Assembly: GCA_900543095.1 (NCBI GenBank) | Contig: UQQD01000001.1 | Location: 62,001 to 126,000, forward strand | From: an uncultured Ruminococcus sp. | Lineage (GTDB): Bacteria > Bacillota > Clostridia > Oscillospirales > Acutalibacteraceae | Length of the DNA stretch: 64,000 nucleotides | Direction: 5' to 3' | Part shown: in pieces, positions 50,221 to 60,193 of the stretch | Layout: each line of letters opens with the position of its first letter | Position numbering within the stretch: position 1 is the first letter of the stretch | Position numbers and translations under genes: made by a program | Notes under the pieces: generated by a model | Databases searched by the model: none | Told to the model about the DNA's origin: nothing | The model's input: the letters and a program-made list of their open reading frames with translations, nothing else

Positions 50221-51480
50221 ATGATAAAACCGTTGGCTGACAGATTCAGACCGAATTCCCTTGACGATATTGTCGGACAAAAACATCTTTTGGGTGAGGG
50301 TAAACCTCTGCGAAGGATTATTGAGAGCGGCGAAGTACCTAACTTGATTTTTTACGGTCCGTCGGGCGTAGGTAAGACAACTCTTGCAAATTATATCGCC
50401 CGCAAGACCAATAAAACATTCAAAAAGCTGAACGGTACAAACGCTTCGACAGCCGACATAAAAGAAATAGTTGCTCAGCTTGATACGTTTTCGGGGATTA
50501 ACGGTATATTGCTTTATATTGATGAAATCCAGTATTTTAATAAGAAGCAGCAGCAAACGCTTCTTGAATATATCGAAAACGGCAGCATAACGCTGATAGC
50601 CGCAACTACAGAAAATCCGTATTTTTATGTATATAATGCGGTTCTGAGCCGTTCAACGGTTTTTGAGTTTAAATCTGTTCCCCCCGAAGAAATCCAAAAG
50701 GCTGTTTTGCGTGCGACCGCTATGCTTGAGGACGAACAGGGCGTAAAGATTGACCTGCCAAGCAACTGTGCCAAAAAAATAGCCTTAGGCTGCGGCGGAG
50801 ATGTTCGCAAGGCGATGAATACACTGGAGCTTTCGGTTATCGCCTCCGATAAAAAGGACGGAGTGATTGAAGTAACGCTTGACATCGTACAACAGCTCGT
50901 TCAGAAAAGTTCAATGCGTTATGATAAGAACGGCGATGAGCATTACGACATAGTTTCGGCGTATCAGAAAAGTATGCGCGGCAGTGATGCCGATGCGGCT
51001 CTGCATTATCTTGCACGACTGCTTGAAGCGGGCGATCTGCCCGGCGCCTGCCGCAGACTTATGGTGTGCGCCTGCGAGGATGTAGGGCTTGCCTATCCTC
51101 AGATAATACCGATAGTCAAATCCTGTGTTGATATAGCTCAGGCTGTCGGACTTCCCGAAGCACGGATTCCTCTTGCCGACGCAGTTATAATGGTCTGCAA
51201 TGCACCAAAATCAAATTCGGCGTATAATGCAATCAACAGCGCTATGCACGATGTACAAAGCGGAAAGACCGGCCCTGTTCCGCGTCAACTGCAAAATATG
51301 CACTATGACGGCGAGGACAACCAAAACAAGGGGCAGTTTTATATTTACCCCCACGATTACCCCAATCATTATACTTATCAACAGTATCTGCCCGATGCAA
51401 TCAAGGACAGAAAGTATTACAAATACGGTGACAATAAAAACGAACAGGCGTTTAAGAATTATTGGGATAAAATCAAATAA
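50221..51480 (+). CDS. rarA: Replication-associated recombination protein RarA/MgsA
   Basis: AAA+ ATPase of the clamp-loader family acting at stalled forks. Walker A FYGPSGVGKTTLANYIA near 41, Walker B LLYIDEIQYFNKKQQ near 98, sensor AATTENPYF near 127, and the C-terminal MgsA part (DVGLAYPQ, GPVPRQLQN, YPHDYPNHYTYQQYLPD). 419 residues. Expressed from the same region as glyA. Confidence 0.93.
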   Translation: MIKPLADRFRPNSLDDIVGQKHLLGEGKPLRRIIESGEVPNLIFYGPSGVGKTTLANYIARKTNKTFKKLNGTNASTADIKEIVAQLDTFSGINGILLYIDEIQYFNKKQQQTLLEYIENGSITLIAATTENPYFYVYNAVLSRSTVFEFKSVPPEEIQKAVLRATAMLEDEQGVKIDLPSNCAKKIALGCGGDVRKAMNTLELSVIASDKKDGVIEVTLDIVQQLVQKSSMRYDKNGDEHYDIVSAYQKSMRGSDADAALHYLARLLEAGDLPGACRRLMVCACEDVGLAYPQIIPIVKSCVDIAQAVGLPEARIPLADAVIMVCNAPKSNSAYNAINSAMHDVQSGKTGPVPRQLQNMHYDGEDNQNKGQFYIYPHDYPNHYTYQQYLPDAIKDRKYYKYGDNKNEQAFKNYWDKIK

Positions 51481-51488
51481 TTTTCACT

Positions 51489-51530
51489 GCGGCAATTATT
51501 GACAAAGCATTGATAATTGCTGCATTTTTA
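51489..51530 (+). terminator. Terminator after rarA
   Basis: Stem GCGGCAATTAT / ATAATTGCTGC followed by ATTTTTAT. Confidence 0.8.
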
Positions 51531-51705
51531 TCGTGAAATGAGTTGATTTCAAAAACTGTGAATTATGCACAAATACTACAGGCTTTTTTTGTCAGGCAAA
51601 TAACAAACAAATTTCCGCAAAAGAAAAAAGTCAAAACACTAATATTGTATTATAGAAGCGTAGTATTGTAGTATGGTCTAATACTAAATTAACGGAGGAA
51701 TATTC

Positions 51706-53340
51706 ATGGTAAAATCACAGCACAGAGTATTAAGCGTTTTACTTTGCTTGATACTCGCAGTTTCGGCACTTTGCGTAGGAACTGCTCAGGCTTTTGCCGC
51801 AACGGGTGACACCGTGTATGTAAAAGCAAACAACGGCTGGACAAATCTGCACTGCTATATGTGGACAGGTAACACAAGCAATGCAGCTTGGCCGGGCGTA
51901 ACAATGACAAAAGTGGCCGATGATGTATATTCATATACACTCAACGGTGACTATGAAAACGTTATTTTCAATAACAGCAACAACGGTTCGGGTCAGACAT
52001 CTGAACTGAAATATGCAGGTAACGGAAAGATTTATGATCTTTCAAGCGGCAGTTGGTCAACCTATGCTGAACCTGTAACAGATCCTACATCTGCAACAGG
52101 CGGACAGGAAACAACTGATCCTACAACAGCTCCCGCAACCACTGCACCTGTCGGTGGCGACGGTACCCTTGTATATCTTAAAAACGATGCAAACTGGTCA
52201 ACTCCATGCTGCTATGCGTGGAACGGCACATCTGACAGCAACGCATCTTGGCCGGGTGTAAAGATGACAGAAATCGGCGACGGCTATTGGATGTATAGAG
52301 CGTCAAATGAGTACAAAAACTGTATCTTCAGCAACAGCGGCAACCCTCAGACCGGTGACCTTACTGTAAAGAACGGCTATTATTATAACAACAGCAAAGA
52401 TAGCTGGGAGGGCGTTTATGATACAAGCCCGCTTCAGGTTATATCGTACACAGCCGACCCTGCTACAGGAATTTATACCGGTACAGACGTAACACTTTCA
52501 GCATCGGCAAAGAACAGCGACAACACTGCAATCTACTATAAATTCTCGGTAACAAATGCAAGCGGTGCTACTTCTGTTGTTTCAAACTTCAGTACAGCAT
52601 CTTCTGTAAAGTGGACTCCTACAACAGCAGGTACATATACAATCACTTTTGATTTCAAAGACGCTGCAGGAAATGAGAACAGCCGTACTCTCAGCTTAAA
52701 GGTAGAGGATGATACCAATCTTGTTAAACCTATCATTAAGTCTGTTAATCCTGCAAATCACAATTCAATTAAGGTAAACACACCTGCAACCGTTACAGTT
52801 AATGCAGGCGGCGGAAAAACAGGTACTAACCTTCTTTTCTATAAGTATGTTGTTACAGATCCCAACGGCGTAAAGAACACACCATACTATACGCTTAGCA
52901 AAACTTACAAGTTTAAACCGTCAGTTGTCGGAAAGTATACTGTTGACGTATATGTTCAGAGTTCAGACAACTCTACGGTAAGCAAAACTTATGAATATAA
53001 TGCAATAAGCGGCGATATTCCGGAAACAACTGCTGTAGTTCCGACAACAACTCAGGAAGTAACAACAGTGCCTACAACCGCTCCTGTTACAACTGCTCCT
53101 GTTACAACCGCTCCTGTTACAACTGCTCCTGTTACAGAACCGACAACAACAGGTAAGATTCTCGGTGATGTGAACAGAGACGGCAGATTAACGATTGCAG
53201 ACTCAACCTGTATTCAGAAATATATTGCAAACAACTCACAGTATTTAGATATTGATCTTGAGGTTGCAGACGTTAACAACGACGGCATAGTTAATATCAA
53301 AGACGCAACAACAATTCAGAGAATACTTGTACATTCATAA
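51706..53340 (+). CDS. Secreted starch-binding dockerin protein, Sas20-like
   Basis: A 544-residue secreted protein: signal peptide (1-31), two similar CBM26-like modules (about 34-123 and 150-240; each has the HCYMWTG/CYAWNG strand and a WPGV[TK]M motif), two Ig-like domains (about 243-340 and 343-440), TTAPV repeats and a dockerin (about 483-543: DVNRDGRLTIADST, DVNNDGIVNIKDAT). This matches the layout of R. bromii Sas20, a non-catalytic starch-binding amylosome component; identity is by architecture. Followed by the GH13 amylase gene, consistent with a starch locus. GGAGG precedes the ATG. Confidence 0.85.
   Translation: MVKSQHRVLSVLLCLILAVSALCVGTAQAFAATGDTVYVKANNGWTNLHCYMWTGNTSNAAWPGVTMTKVADDVYSYTLNGDYENVIFNNSNNGSGQTSELKYAGNGKIYDLSSGSWSTYAEPVTDPTSATGGQETTDPTTAPATTAPVGGDGTLVYLKNDANWSTPCCYAWNGTSDSNASWPGVKMTEIGDGYWMYRASNEYKNCIFSNSGNPQTGDLTVKNGYYYNNSKDSWEGVYDTSPLQVISYTADPATGIYTGTDVTLSASAKNSDNTAIYYKFSVTNASGATSVVSNFSTASSVKWTPTTAGTYTITFDFKDAAGNENSRTLSLKVEDDTNLVKPIIKSVNPANHNSIKVNTPATVTVNAGGGKTGTNLLFYKYVVTDPNGVKNTPYYTLSKTYKFKPSVVGKYTVDVYVQSSDNSTVSKTYEYNAISGDIPETTAVVPTTTQEVTTVPTTAPVTTAPVTTAPVTTAPVTEPTTTGKILGDVNRDGRLTIADSTCIQKYIANNSQYLDIDLEVADVNNDGIVNIKDATTIQRILVHS
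53071..53146. repeat. Tandem coding repeat (TTAPV units)
   Basis: Four near-identical 15-base units (ACAACTGCTCCTGTT type) in the linker before the dockerin. Confidence 0.8.
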
Positions 53341-53374
53341 ACAAAACATTTAATTTTACTAAGTATTTGAAACA

Positions 53375-53418
53375 GGCGGCTGTGTCGATAATTTTAGGCC
53401 GCAGCCGCCAAAGTTTTA
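53375..53418 (+). terminator. Terminator after the Sas20-like gene
   Basis: Stem GGCGGCTG / CAGCCGCC with a 19-base loop, then AAAGTTTTA. Confidence 0.6.
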
Positions 53419-53489
53419 TTCAGACCATTCTTCAATAACGGACAAAAAGCAAACACTACTATATTTTGATTTATTTTAAGGAGAATAAT

Positions 53490-55889
53490 ATGAGACGGAT
53501 AAGACAGGTTTGTGCGTTAGTGCTTGCCCTGCTTGTTGTTACCACAGCCGGTGTATTTACCGCATTTTCGGCTGATGACAGCGGCTCGGACAGCGTTGCC
53601 GATTCAAACCAGACTGCAACAACAATAACAATCCGTGCACGCCAAGATAATGTTGCACAGTTGTATGTATATTTGTGGAACGGACTGCCAACAAATGATG
53701 CTATGTCAAAATCATACCCGGGCGAAAAAATGACAAATGCTAACGGTTGGTTCACATATACCGTAAATAATGTATCAAAGATCAATGCACTGATCACAGA
53801 TGCAGACGGAAATCAATATTCAAAGGAACAAAAACTCACAGCAGAAGCATCAACCGAATGGTGGTGCGACAACGGAAAATGGACAAAATATAATCCTGAC
53901 AATCCCGACCCCGTAACCGATGATGATCTGCGTGAAGAAAGTATATATTTTGTAATGACAACACGTTTTTATGACGGTGACAGCGGAAACAACGTTCATT
54001 GTTGGGATGACTCTCAGGCAAACAATCCAGATTCCGACCCTGCATGGCGCGGCGACTTTAAGGGACTTGCCGAAAAGCTTGATTACATTAAGGCTCTCGG
54101 ATTCTCGGCTATTTGGGTAACCCCTGTAGTAACAAATGCGTCGGGTTATGACTATCACGGTTATCATGCAATGGATTTTGGCAGCGTAGATTACCGTTAT
54201 GAAAGTCCTGATTTCACATATGAGGATCTTATCAGGGCTGTTCACCAAAAGGGAATGAAGATTTATCAGGACGTTGTATGGAATCATACAGGAAACTTTG
54301 GTGAAACCTTCTTTTGCAACCTGTTTACAAAGGATACATCAAAAGATCTTGCTAATCTTGAGGAGTCTATGATACCAACTGATTTGCTCCTTAACACATA
54401 CGGTCTCAATTCTGCTGAGGAATATTGGGCACAGCTGGGTTCTGTTCAATATCAGCAAAGGCTCAACCTTATGAAAAACGTTAATTTCTCAGGAGATAAC
54501 GGTAACTCAACCGGTAATTATCCTTCTGACAAAGACTACGGTACAAATAAGCTTTCAAACAGTGATAAATTTAATTCACACAACTATTTTCATTCAGGTT
54601 ACTTCCAGAGCCTTAACTGGGATGATTGGACCTGCAAATATTGCCAAATTGCAGGTGACTGTGTTGACCTTAACACTGAAAATCCAGAAGTAGCTGAATA
54701 TACAGTTGACGCATACAGTAAATATATCGATATGGGTGTTGACGGCTTCCGTGTTGATACCGTACGTCATATTCCGAGAATTGCACTCAACCTTATGTAT
54801 AATGATCAGTTGCTTGATGCAGCAAAAGCAAACGGAAAGTCAAACTTCCTTATGTTCGGCGAAATCTGTACACGTTTCACAAGCGTTTGGTATAGAGGTC
54901 ATGCGGAAGAATCTTCACCGTACTACACATGGAAGGAATCTAATCCCAAATGGGCACAAAGTTGGTCGTGGGGAACATCTGACGCTGATATTAACAATAA
55001 TATGAATCTAACCTTTGATCATTATCTTGCAGAAGATGATCCAAATACACAACCTACATCCGATAACTCATTCCTTAACGGTATTACATACCATAATCCG
55101 GATACATCTATGGCTTCGGGTATGAATGCTATCGACTTCCAGATGCACAGATTGTTTGGCAACGCAAAGAGTGCATTTGGTATTGCAAAATCTGGGGACA
55201 AGTACTATAACGACGCAACATACAATGTAATGTATGTTGATTCTCATGACTATTCACCCGAACAGCCTGATGAGAAAAGCCGTTTTGCAGGTGGCACGCA
55301 GACTTGGGCAGAAGACCTTGACCTTATGTTCACATTCCGTGGTATTCCTTGCCTTTACTACGGTTCAGAGGTTGAGTTCCAGAAGGGTGCAGTTATCGAC
55401 GTTGGCCCTAATGCACCTCTTTCTACAACCGGTCGTGCATACTACGGCGAATACCTTGAGGGCGATGTTACCGCAACCGACTTCAGTGAATACACAGCTT
55501 CCGGTGCAGTAGCAGATACCCTTAGTTCACCGCTCAGCCAGCACCTTATGAAGCTCAATGCTATCAGACGTGCTGTTCCTGCATTGCAGAAGGGTCAGTA
55601 TACCACTTCTTCAAACTATGTAAGCGGAGAAATGGCATTTATCCGCCGCTATACAGACAACTCAACCGACAGCCTTGCTTGCGTATCTGTTTCAGGCGGA
55701 GCAACCTTTAAGAACATTCCTGACGGTATGTATGTTGACGCTGTAACAGGCGACGTTAAGTATGTAACCGATGGCACACTTACTGTTCCATCAATCGGTA
55801 CTGCAAATATGCGTGTTTATGTATGCTGCGGCTCAGGCTTCACAGGCATAGACGGTCAGATCGGCGGTACAACATCATATCTTAAATAA
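53490..55889 (+). CDS. Secreted GH13 alpha-amylase with N-terminal CBM26-like module
   Basis: A 799-residue secreted enzyme hydrolysing alpha-1,4-glucan. Signal peptide (1-28), a starch-binding module (about 45-135: LYVYLWNG, SYPGEKM), then the catalytic barrel: region I DVVWNHTG, region II DGFRVDTVRH (nucleophile Asp 423), region III FGEICTR (acid Glu 458), region IV VDSHDYS (Asp 587). A C-terminal beta domain ends the protein; there is no dockerin, so it is probably free or wall-associated rather than part of the complex. Start at 53490 with AAGGAG; the upstream TTG is not used. Confidence 0.93.
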   Translation: MRRIRQVCALVLALLVVTTAGVFTAFSADDSGSDSVADSNQTATTITIRARQDNVAQLYVYLWNGLPTNDAMSKSYPGEKMTNANGWFTYTVNNVSKINALITDADGNQYSKEQKLTAEASTEWWCDNGKWTKYNPDNPDPVTDDDLREESIYFVMTTRFYDGDSGNNVHCWDDSQANNPDSDPAWRGDFKGLAEKLDYIKALGFSAIWVTPVVTNASGYDYHGYHAMDFGSVDYRYESPDFTYEDLIRAVHQKGMKIYQDVVWNHTGNFGETFFCNLFTKDTSKDLANLEESMIPTDLLLNTYGLNSAEEYWAQLGSVQYQQRLNLMKNVNFSGDNGNSTGNYPSDKDYGTNKLSNSDKFNSHNYFHSGYFQSLNWDDWTCKYCQIAGDCVDLNTENPEVAEYTVDAYSKYIDMGVDGFRVDTVRHIPRIALNLMYNDQLLDAAKANGKSNFLMFGEICTRFTSVWYRGHAEESSPYYTWKESNPKWAQSWSWGTSDADINNNMNLTFDHYLAEDDPNTQPTSDNSFLNGITYHNPDTSMASGMNAIDFQMHRLFGNAKSAFGIAKSGDKYYNDATYNVMYVDSHDYSPEQPDEKSRFAGGTQTWAEDLDLMFTFRGIPCLYYGSEVEFQKGAVIDVGPNAPLSTTGRAYYGEYLEGDVTATDFSEYTASGAVADTLSSPLSQHLMKLNAIRRAVPALQKGQYTTSSNYVSGEMAFIRRYTDNSTDSLACVSVSGGATFKNIPDGMYVDAVTGDVKYVTDGTLTVPSIGTANMRVYVCCGSGFTGIDGQIGGTTSYLK

Positions 55890-55918
55890 GGATATTCCTT
55901 AAACAGTTTATTGAATTC

Positions 55919-55955
55919 AAACGACAGTTATATCGGCTGTCGTTTGTTTTTTTCG
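55919..55955 (+). terminator. Terminator after the amylase gene
   Basis: Stem AAACGACAG / CTGTCGTTT followed by a T-rich run. Confidence 0.85.
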
Positions 55956-55972
55956 TAATTTTCAAAAAACAC

Positions 55973-56001
55973 TTTACTTTGATAATGTGTTAATGTATAA
56001 T
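55973..56001 (+). promoter_or_regulatory. Promoter of the amino-acid ABC transporter operon
   Basis: TTTACT at 55973-55978, a 17-base spacer and TATAAT at 55996-56001. Confidence 0.65.
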
Positions 56002-56070
56002 AGTCGTGTACCGCAAGGAATATTACCGTATTTGTGCGGCAAAAACATTTAAAAAATGGGAGAGTTAATT

Positions 56071-56928
56071 ATGAAAAAATTACTTGCGCTTTTAATGGCA
56101 GGTCTTATGACAGCAACAGCTTTTGCAGGCTGCGGGGAATCAGCTTCGTCAGGCTCATCCGACATATCGGACAAGACATCATCTGTTGCGTCTGACGGTG
56201 ATTGGGCTTATATCAAGGACAAGGGCGAAATGGTTATCGGTATTACATATTTTGAGCCTATGAACTATATGGATGAAAACGGCGAGCTTACGGGCTTTGA
56301 AACCGAATTTGCAACAAAGGTATGTGAACAGCTCGGTGTTAAACCAAAGTTCCAGAAGATTGACTGGGATTCAAAAGAGGTTGAGCTTAACGCAAAGACT
56401 ATCGACTGTATCTGGAACGGTCTTACTATTACCGATGAAAGAAAAGAAAATATGGATCTTTCAACTCCTTATATGGAAAACAAGCAGGTAATTGTAACAA
56501 AAGCCGAAAATGCAGACAAATATACTTCCGCCGACGCACTTGCAGGTGCAACGGTAGTTGCAGAAAAGAAATCCGCAGGCGAAGAAGTGGCTCAGAGCAA
56601 CGACTTCTTTAAACAGGCAACCTATGTTTCCGTTGATTCTCAGGCAAAGGCTTTGCTTGAGGTTAAATCGGGTACGGCTGACATTGCCGTTATCGACTAT
56701 GTAATGTCTATCGGTACGCTCAAAGCAGGCTCGGATTACTCAGATCTTTCTGTTGTTGAAAGCCAGAGCTTTAACCCCGAACAGTACGGCGTTGCTATTC
56801 GCAAAAACAGCACGGAAACTCTTACAAAGCTTAACGAGGCTATGCAGGCATTAGCAGACAGCGGCGAGCTTGAAAAAATCGCAGATAAATATAATCTTAA
56901 GGATTTGCTTCTTATCAAAGCAAAATAA
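56071..56928 (+). CDS. Amino-acid ABC transporter substrate-binding lipoprotein
   Basis: A 285-residue lipoprotein with lipobox TAFAGC (Cys about 20) and a family-3 solute-binding domain (GEMVIGITYFEPMNYMDENG near 52, IWNGLTITDERKENMDLSTPY near 112, VIDYVMS near 210). Binds polar amino acids such as cystine or glutamine; the exact ligand cannot be told. The start at 56071 follows GGGAGA. First gene of a three-gene transporter operon. Confidence 0.9.
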   Translation: MKKLLALLMAGLMTATAFAGCGESASSGSSDISDKTSSVASDGDWAYIKDKGEMVIGITYFEPMNYMDENGELTGFETEFATKVCEQLGVKPKFQKIDWDSKEVELNAKTIDCIWNGLTITDERKENMDLSTPYMENKQVIVTKAENADKYTSADALAGATVVAEKKSAGEEVAQSNDFFKQATYVSVDSQAKALLEVKSGTADIAVIDYVMSIGTLKAGSDYSDLSVVESQSFNPEQYGVAIRKNSTETLTKLNEAMQALADSGELEKIADKYNLKDLLLIKAK

Positions 56929-56947
56929 TTAAAAAGCAGGGCTTTTG

Positions 56948-57598
56948 ATGAACCAGTTTTTAAACGTAACCGAACAGCTCCTAAAGGGCTTTGGCGAAAA
57001 CAGTTTAATATTTATCGTTACCCTTGTTGCGGCAATCCCTCTCGGACTAATCATATCGGCAGGCTCAAGGTCGGGCTTTTTGCCGCTGAAAGCGATTACA
57101 AGGACGTTTGTGTGGATAATCAGAGGAACACCGCTGATGCTTCAGCTTTTTGTGGTGTTTTATGTTCCGCCTCTTGTGTCGAACGGCAGCTTTGCATTTC
57201 CGAGAATGAACGCAGCTTTGATAGCGTTTGTAATTAACTATGCGGCATATTTTTCCGAAATATTCCGCGGCGGTATCGAATCGGTTCCAAGGGGACAGTA
57301 CGAGGCAGGTCAGGTGCTGGGAATGAAGAAGTCGCAGATATTTTTCAAGGTCGTGCTTCTTCAGGTTATTAAGCGCATTACCGCACCAATCGGCAATGAG
57401 ATAATCACGCTTGTAAAAGACACTTCGCTTGCAAGCGTAATTGCGATTCCCGAAATACTTATGAATGCCAAGGACTTTTCAATGCAGGGACTTATCTGGC
57501 CGCTGTTCTATTCGGCACTGTTCTTCCTGTTGTTCTGCGGCGTGTTGACATTACTTTTCTCCTTTATAGAGAAAAAGCTTGATTATTACAAAGGCTGA
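56948..57598 (+). CDS. Amino-acid ABC transporter permease
   Basis: A 216-residue permease with about five membrane helices of the His/Glu/Gln/Arg family (WIIRGTPLMLQLFVVFY near 54, the EAA-loop YEAGQVLGMKKSQIFFKVVLLQ near 118). Starts at ATG 56948, 19 bases after the binding-protein gene; 14 bases before the ATPase gene. Forms a homodimer channel with the ATPase. Confidence 0.93.
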   Translation: MNQFLNVTEQLLKGFGENSLIFIVTLVAAIPLGLIISAGSRSGFLPLKAITRTFVWIIRGTPLMLQLFVVFYVPPLVSNGSFAFPRMNAALIAFVINYAAYFSEIFRGGIESVPRGQYEAGQVLGMKKSQIFFKVVLLQVIKRITAPIGNEIITLVKDTSLASVIAIPEILMNAKDFSMQGLIWPLFYSALFFLLFCGVLTLLFSFIEKKLDYYKG

Positions 57599-57612
57599 GG
57601 GAGGAACAGGAT

Positions 57613-58416
57613 ATGTCAATGTTAAATGTGGAGAATATTCAAAAATCATTCGGCAGAACCGAAGTTCTCAAGGACATAAGCTTTTCCCTCGAAAAAGGCG
57701 AGGCGCTTGCGATAATCGGTTCTTCGGGTTCGGGAAAAACAACCCTTTTGCGCTGTCTTAACTTTCTTGAAACACCGCAGAAGGGCAAGATAACCGTCGG
57801 AGGCAAGGTGCTGTTTGACAGCGACGACGCTTCAAAAAAAAGCGAGGTTGCAATAAGGCAGAACCGCCTGCACTTTGGGCTTGTGTTTCAGTCTTTCAAT
57901 CTGTTTCCTCAGTATAAGGTTATAGATAACATAACACTTGCGCCTCAGCTTTTGGCAAAGGAACAGTTGAAAAAAAACGGCTCGTACAAGGGCGCAAAAT
58001 CATACAAGGATGCTCAACATATGATAAGAGGGGACGCCGAGTCGTTGCTCAAAAAGGTAGGACTTTCCGAAAAGGCGGAGTCGTATCCCTGCCACCTGAG
58101 CGGCGGTCAGCAGCAGCGAGTTGCCATAGCAAGGGCACTTGCGCTTGAACCCGATGTGCTTTGCTTTGACGAACCAACATCGGCCCTTGACCCCGAGCTT
58201 ACAGGCGAGGTGCTTAACGTAATAAAGGGGCTGAAAAGTTCAGACAGCACTATGATAGTAGTGACCCACGAAATCGAATTTGCCCACGACGTGGCAGATA
58301 AGATAATCTTTATGGCTGACGGTGTAATTACCGAAGAGGGAACGCCTCAGCAGGTTATTGATAATCCTCAAAACCCACGTACTAAGGCGTTTTTGTCAAG
58401 ATTTAATCAGTATTGA
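57613..58416 (+). CDS. Amino-acid ABC transporter ATPase
   Basis: A 267-residue ABC ATPase of the polar amino-acid class. Walker A IGSSGSGKTTLLR near 36, Q-loop LVFQSFNLFPQY near 90, signature LSGGQQQRVAIARAL near 160, Walker B VLCFDEPTSALDPE near 181 and the His switch VTHEIEFAHDVADK near 214. A charged insertion (about 113-140) before the signature is longer than in GlnQ, as seen in Clostridial homologues. Confidence 0.95.
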   Translation: MSMLNVENIQKSFGRTEVLKDISFSLEKGEALAIIGSSGSGKTTLLRCLNFLETPQKGKITVGGKVLFDSDDASKKSEVAIRQNRLHFGLVFQSFNLFPQYKVIDNITLAPQLLAKEQLKKNGSYKGAKSYKDAQHMIRGDAESLLKKVGLSEKAESYPCHLSGGQQQRVAIARALALEPDVLCFDEPTSALDPELTGEVLNVIKGLKSSDSTMIVVTHEIEFAHDVADKIIFMADGVITEEGTPQQVIDNPQNPRTKAFLSRFNQY

Positions 58417-58518
58417 TTTTGCAAAGAGCGGTTTTATGCGGTTTTAATAAACAGTAATATATTTATCGGTGTTAAAATCTGGGCAATGCCTGCGACAGTT
58501 ATATCTGTACTTTGATTA

Positions 58519-58556
58519 TATCGAGGTTGTATTTTCAGCCTCGATATTTATTTTTC
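58519..58556 (+). terminator. Terminator after the ABC transporter operon
   Basis: Stem TATCGAGG / CCTCGATA followed by TTTATTTTT. Confidence 0.85.
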
Positions 58557-58571
58557 CCTAAATATTAGATG

Positions 58572-58600
58572 TTGAAAAAAGTACAATAAAATGTTATAAT
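58572..58600 (+). promoter_or_regulatory. Promoter of the thyX operon
   Basis: TTGAAA at 58572-58577, a 17-base spacer and TATAAT at 58595-58600. Confidence 0.8.
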
Positions 58601-58650
58601 ATCTGTAACTATGTAACAGTATTGAATTTTCAGACGAAAGAGGGCATATT

Positions 58651-59451
58651 ATGGCTATAAAAGTAAAACTGCTCAACTACACGCCAAATCCCGAACAAAC
58701 CGTTGCAATGGCGGCGAAGCTTTGCTATTCTCCGTCGGGTATTGAAGAAATCCGCAACGGATTGACAGAGGAAAAAACCGAGTCGTTCATAAAGATGATT
58801 ACCGAACTCGGTCACGACAGTACGATTGAGCACGTTTCGTTTACTTTCGGAATCGAGGGAATTTCCCGTGCCTGTTCACACCAGCTTGTGCGCCATAGAA
58901 TAGCTTCATACAGTCAGCAGTCACAAAGATATGTTGACGGCACAAATTTTGAATTTGTAACTCCTCCGGAAATAGCCCGCAATGACGAGGCGCTTAAAGC
59001 TTATAATGTTGTTATTGATATTCAGGCAAAGGCATACAAAGAGATTCGCAACGCCCTCACGGCAGGCTATATAAAAGAATATCTGAACGGCAATATTGAC
59101 GGTACAAATGAAGAAGTAATGGAAAATTTCAAGGCGAGCAACAAAACGCAGTACAACACCTTTGTTAAAAAAGCTAACGAGGACGCGAGGTTTATTCTTC
59201 CGAACGCCACAACAACCAAGATAGTGTGTACATTTAATGCACGCAGTCTGCACAACTTTTTTGCACACAGATGCTGCAACAGAGCACAGTGGGAGATTCG
59301 TGAAGTTGCCGAACAAATGCTTTTGCAATGTCTTGAAGTTGCTCCCAATTTGTTCAAAAACTGCGGACCGTCATGCCTTTTCGGACCTTGTCCCGAGGGC
59401 AAGATGTGCTGCGGAAAGCAAAATGAAATGCGTGCAAAATACGGCAGATAA
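58651..59451 (+). CDS. thyX: Flavin-dependent thymidylate synthase
   Basis: Makes dTMP from dUMP using methylene-THF and FAD. The ThyX signature RHRIASYSQQSQRY lies near 79, preceded by HDSTIEHVSFTFGIEG near 51; a second block ARSLHNFFAHRCCNRAQWEI is near 195. 266 residues with a Cys-rich tail (GPCPEGKMCCGKQ). Followed by tmk, so dTMP synthesis and phosphorylation are co-expressed; glyA in the same window supplies methylene-THF. Confidence 0.95.
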   Translation: MAIKVKLLNYTPNPEQTVAMAAKLCYSPSGIEEIRNGLTEEKTESFIKMITELGHDSTIEHVSFTFGIEGISRACSHQLVRHRIASYSQQSQRYVDGTNFEFVTPPEIARNDEALKAYNVVIDIQAKAYKEIRNALTAGYIKEYLNGNIDGTNEEVMENFKASNKTQYNTFVKKANEDARFILPNATTTKIVCTFNARSLHNFFAHRCCNRAQWEIREVAEQMLLQCLEVAPNLFKNCGPSCLFGPCPEGKMCCGKQNEMRAKYGR

Positions 59452-59463
59452 CCGAGGGTGTAT

Positions 59464-60129
59464 ATGAAAAGCAAATTAATTGTAATTGAAGGGCTTGACG
59501 GAAGCGGCAAGGCTACGCAAACAAAGCTGCTTGCCGAAAAGCTGGTGTCACAAGGCAGGAATGTAAAACGGCTTGAATTTCCGGATTATGACAGCCCAAG
59601 CTCGTCGCTTGTAAAAATGTATCTCGGCGGCGAATTCGGCGAAAAGCCCGAGGATGTAAACGCTTATGCCGCATCTGCCTTTTATGCCGTTGACAGGGCT
59701 GCAAGTTATTTAAAATATTGGAAAAACGATTGCTGTAACGGCAGTGTTATTCTCTGCGACCGCTACTGCACGTCAAATATAATTTATCAAATGTCAAAGG
59801 TCAGTATAGATGAGCGCGACCGTTTTATCGAGTGGCAGAACGATTTTGAATATAACAAGCTCGGTTTGCCAAAGCCCGACGCCGTAATATATCTTGACGT
59901 TGAGCCTGAGGTTTCACAAAAGCTGATGGAAAAGCGTTACTGCGGCGACAAGTCAAAAATGGATTTACACGAAAAGAACGTCAGGTTTTTGCTTGAATGT
60001 CGTGAAAGCGCACTCTATGCCGCTGAAAAATGCGGCTGGATAAAGATTAATTGCTGTGAAAACGGCGATATTAAGTCTATTGAAAAAATTGCAGAAGAAA
60101 TCGAAAACGTTGTATCCGATATTCTGTAA
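59464..60129 (+). CDS. tmk: Thymidylate kinase
   Basis: Phosphorylates dTMP to dTDP. P-loop EGLDGSGKATQTKLL near 8, DRYCTSNIIYQ near 99 and the YLDVEPEVSQKLMEKR region near 142. 221 residues. Start ATG 59464 follows GAGGGTG; the upstream GTG lies inside that site. The P-loop ends GKAT rather than GKST, which is common in this clade. Twelve bases after thyX. Confidence 0.92.
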   Translation: MKSKLIVIEGLDGSGKATQTKLLAEKLVSQGRNVKRLEFPDYDSPSSSLVKMYLGGEFGEKPEDVNAYAASAFYAVDRAASYLKYWKNDCCNGSVILCDRYCTSNIIYQMSKVSIDERDRFIEWQNDFEYNKLGLPKPDAVIYLDVEPEVSQKLMEKRYCGDKSKMDLHEKNVRFLLECRESALYAAEKCGWIKINCCENGDIKSIEKIAEEIENVVSDIL

Positions 60130-60193
60130 TAAAAATGAATATTATATTTTTTACAGCGTAAAATCAGTATAGGATACAGAAAGGACGGCAAAT

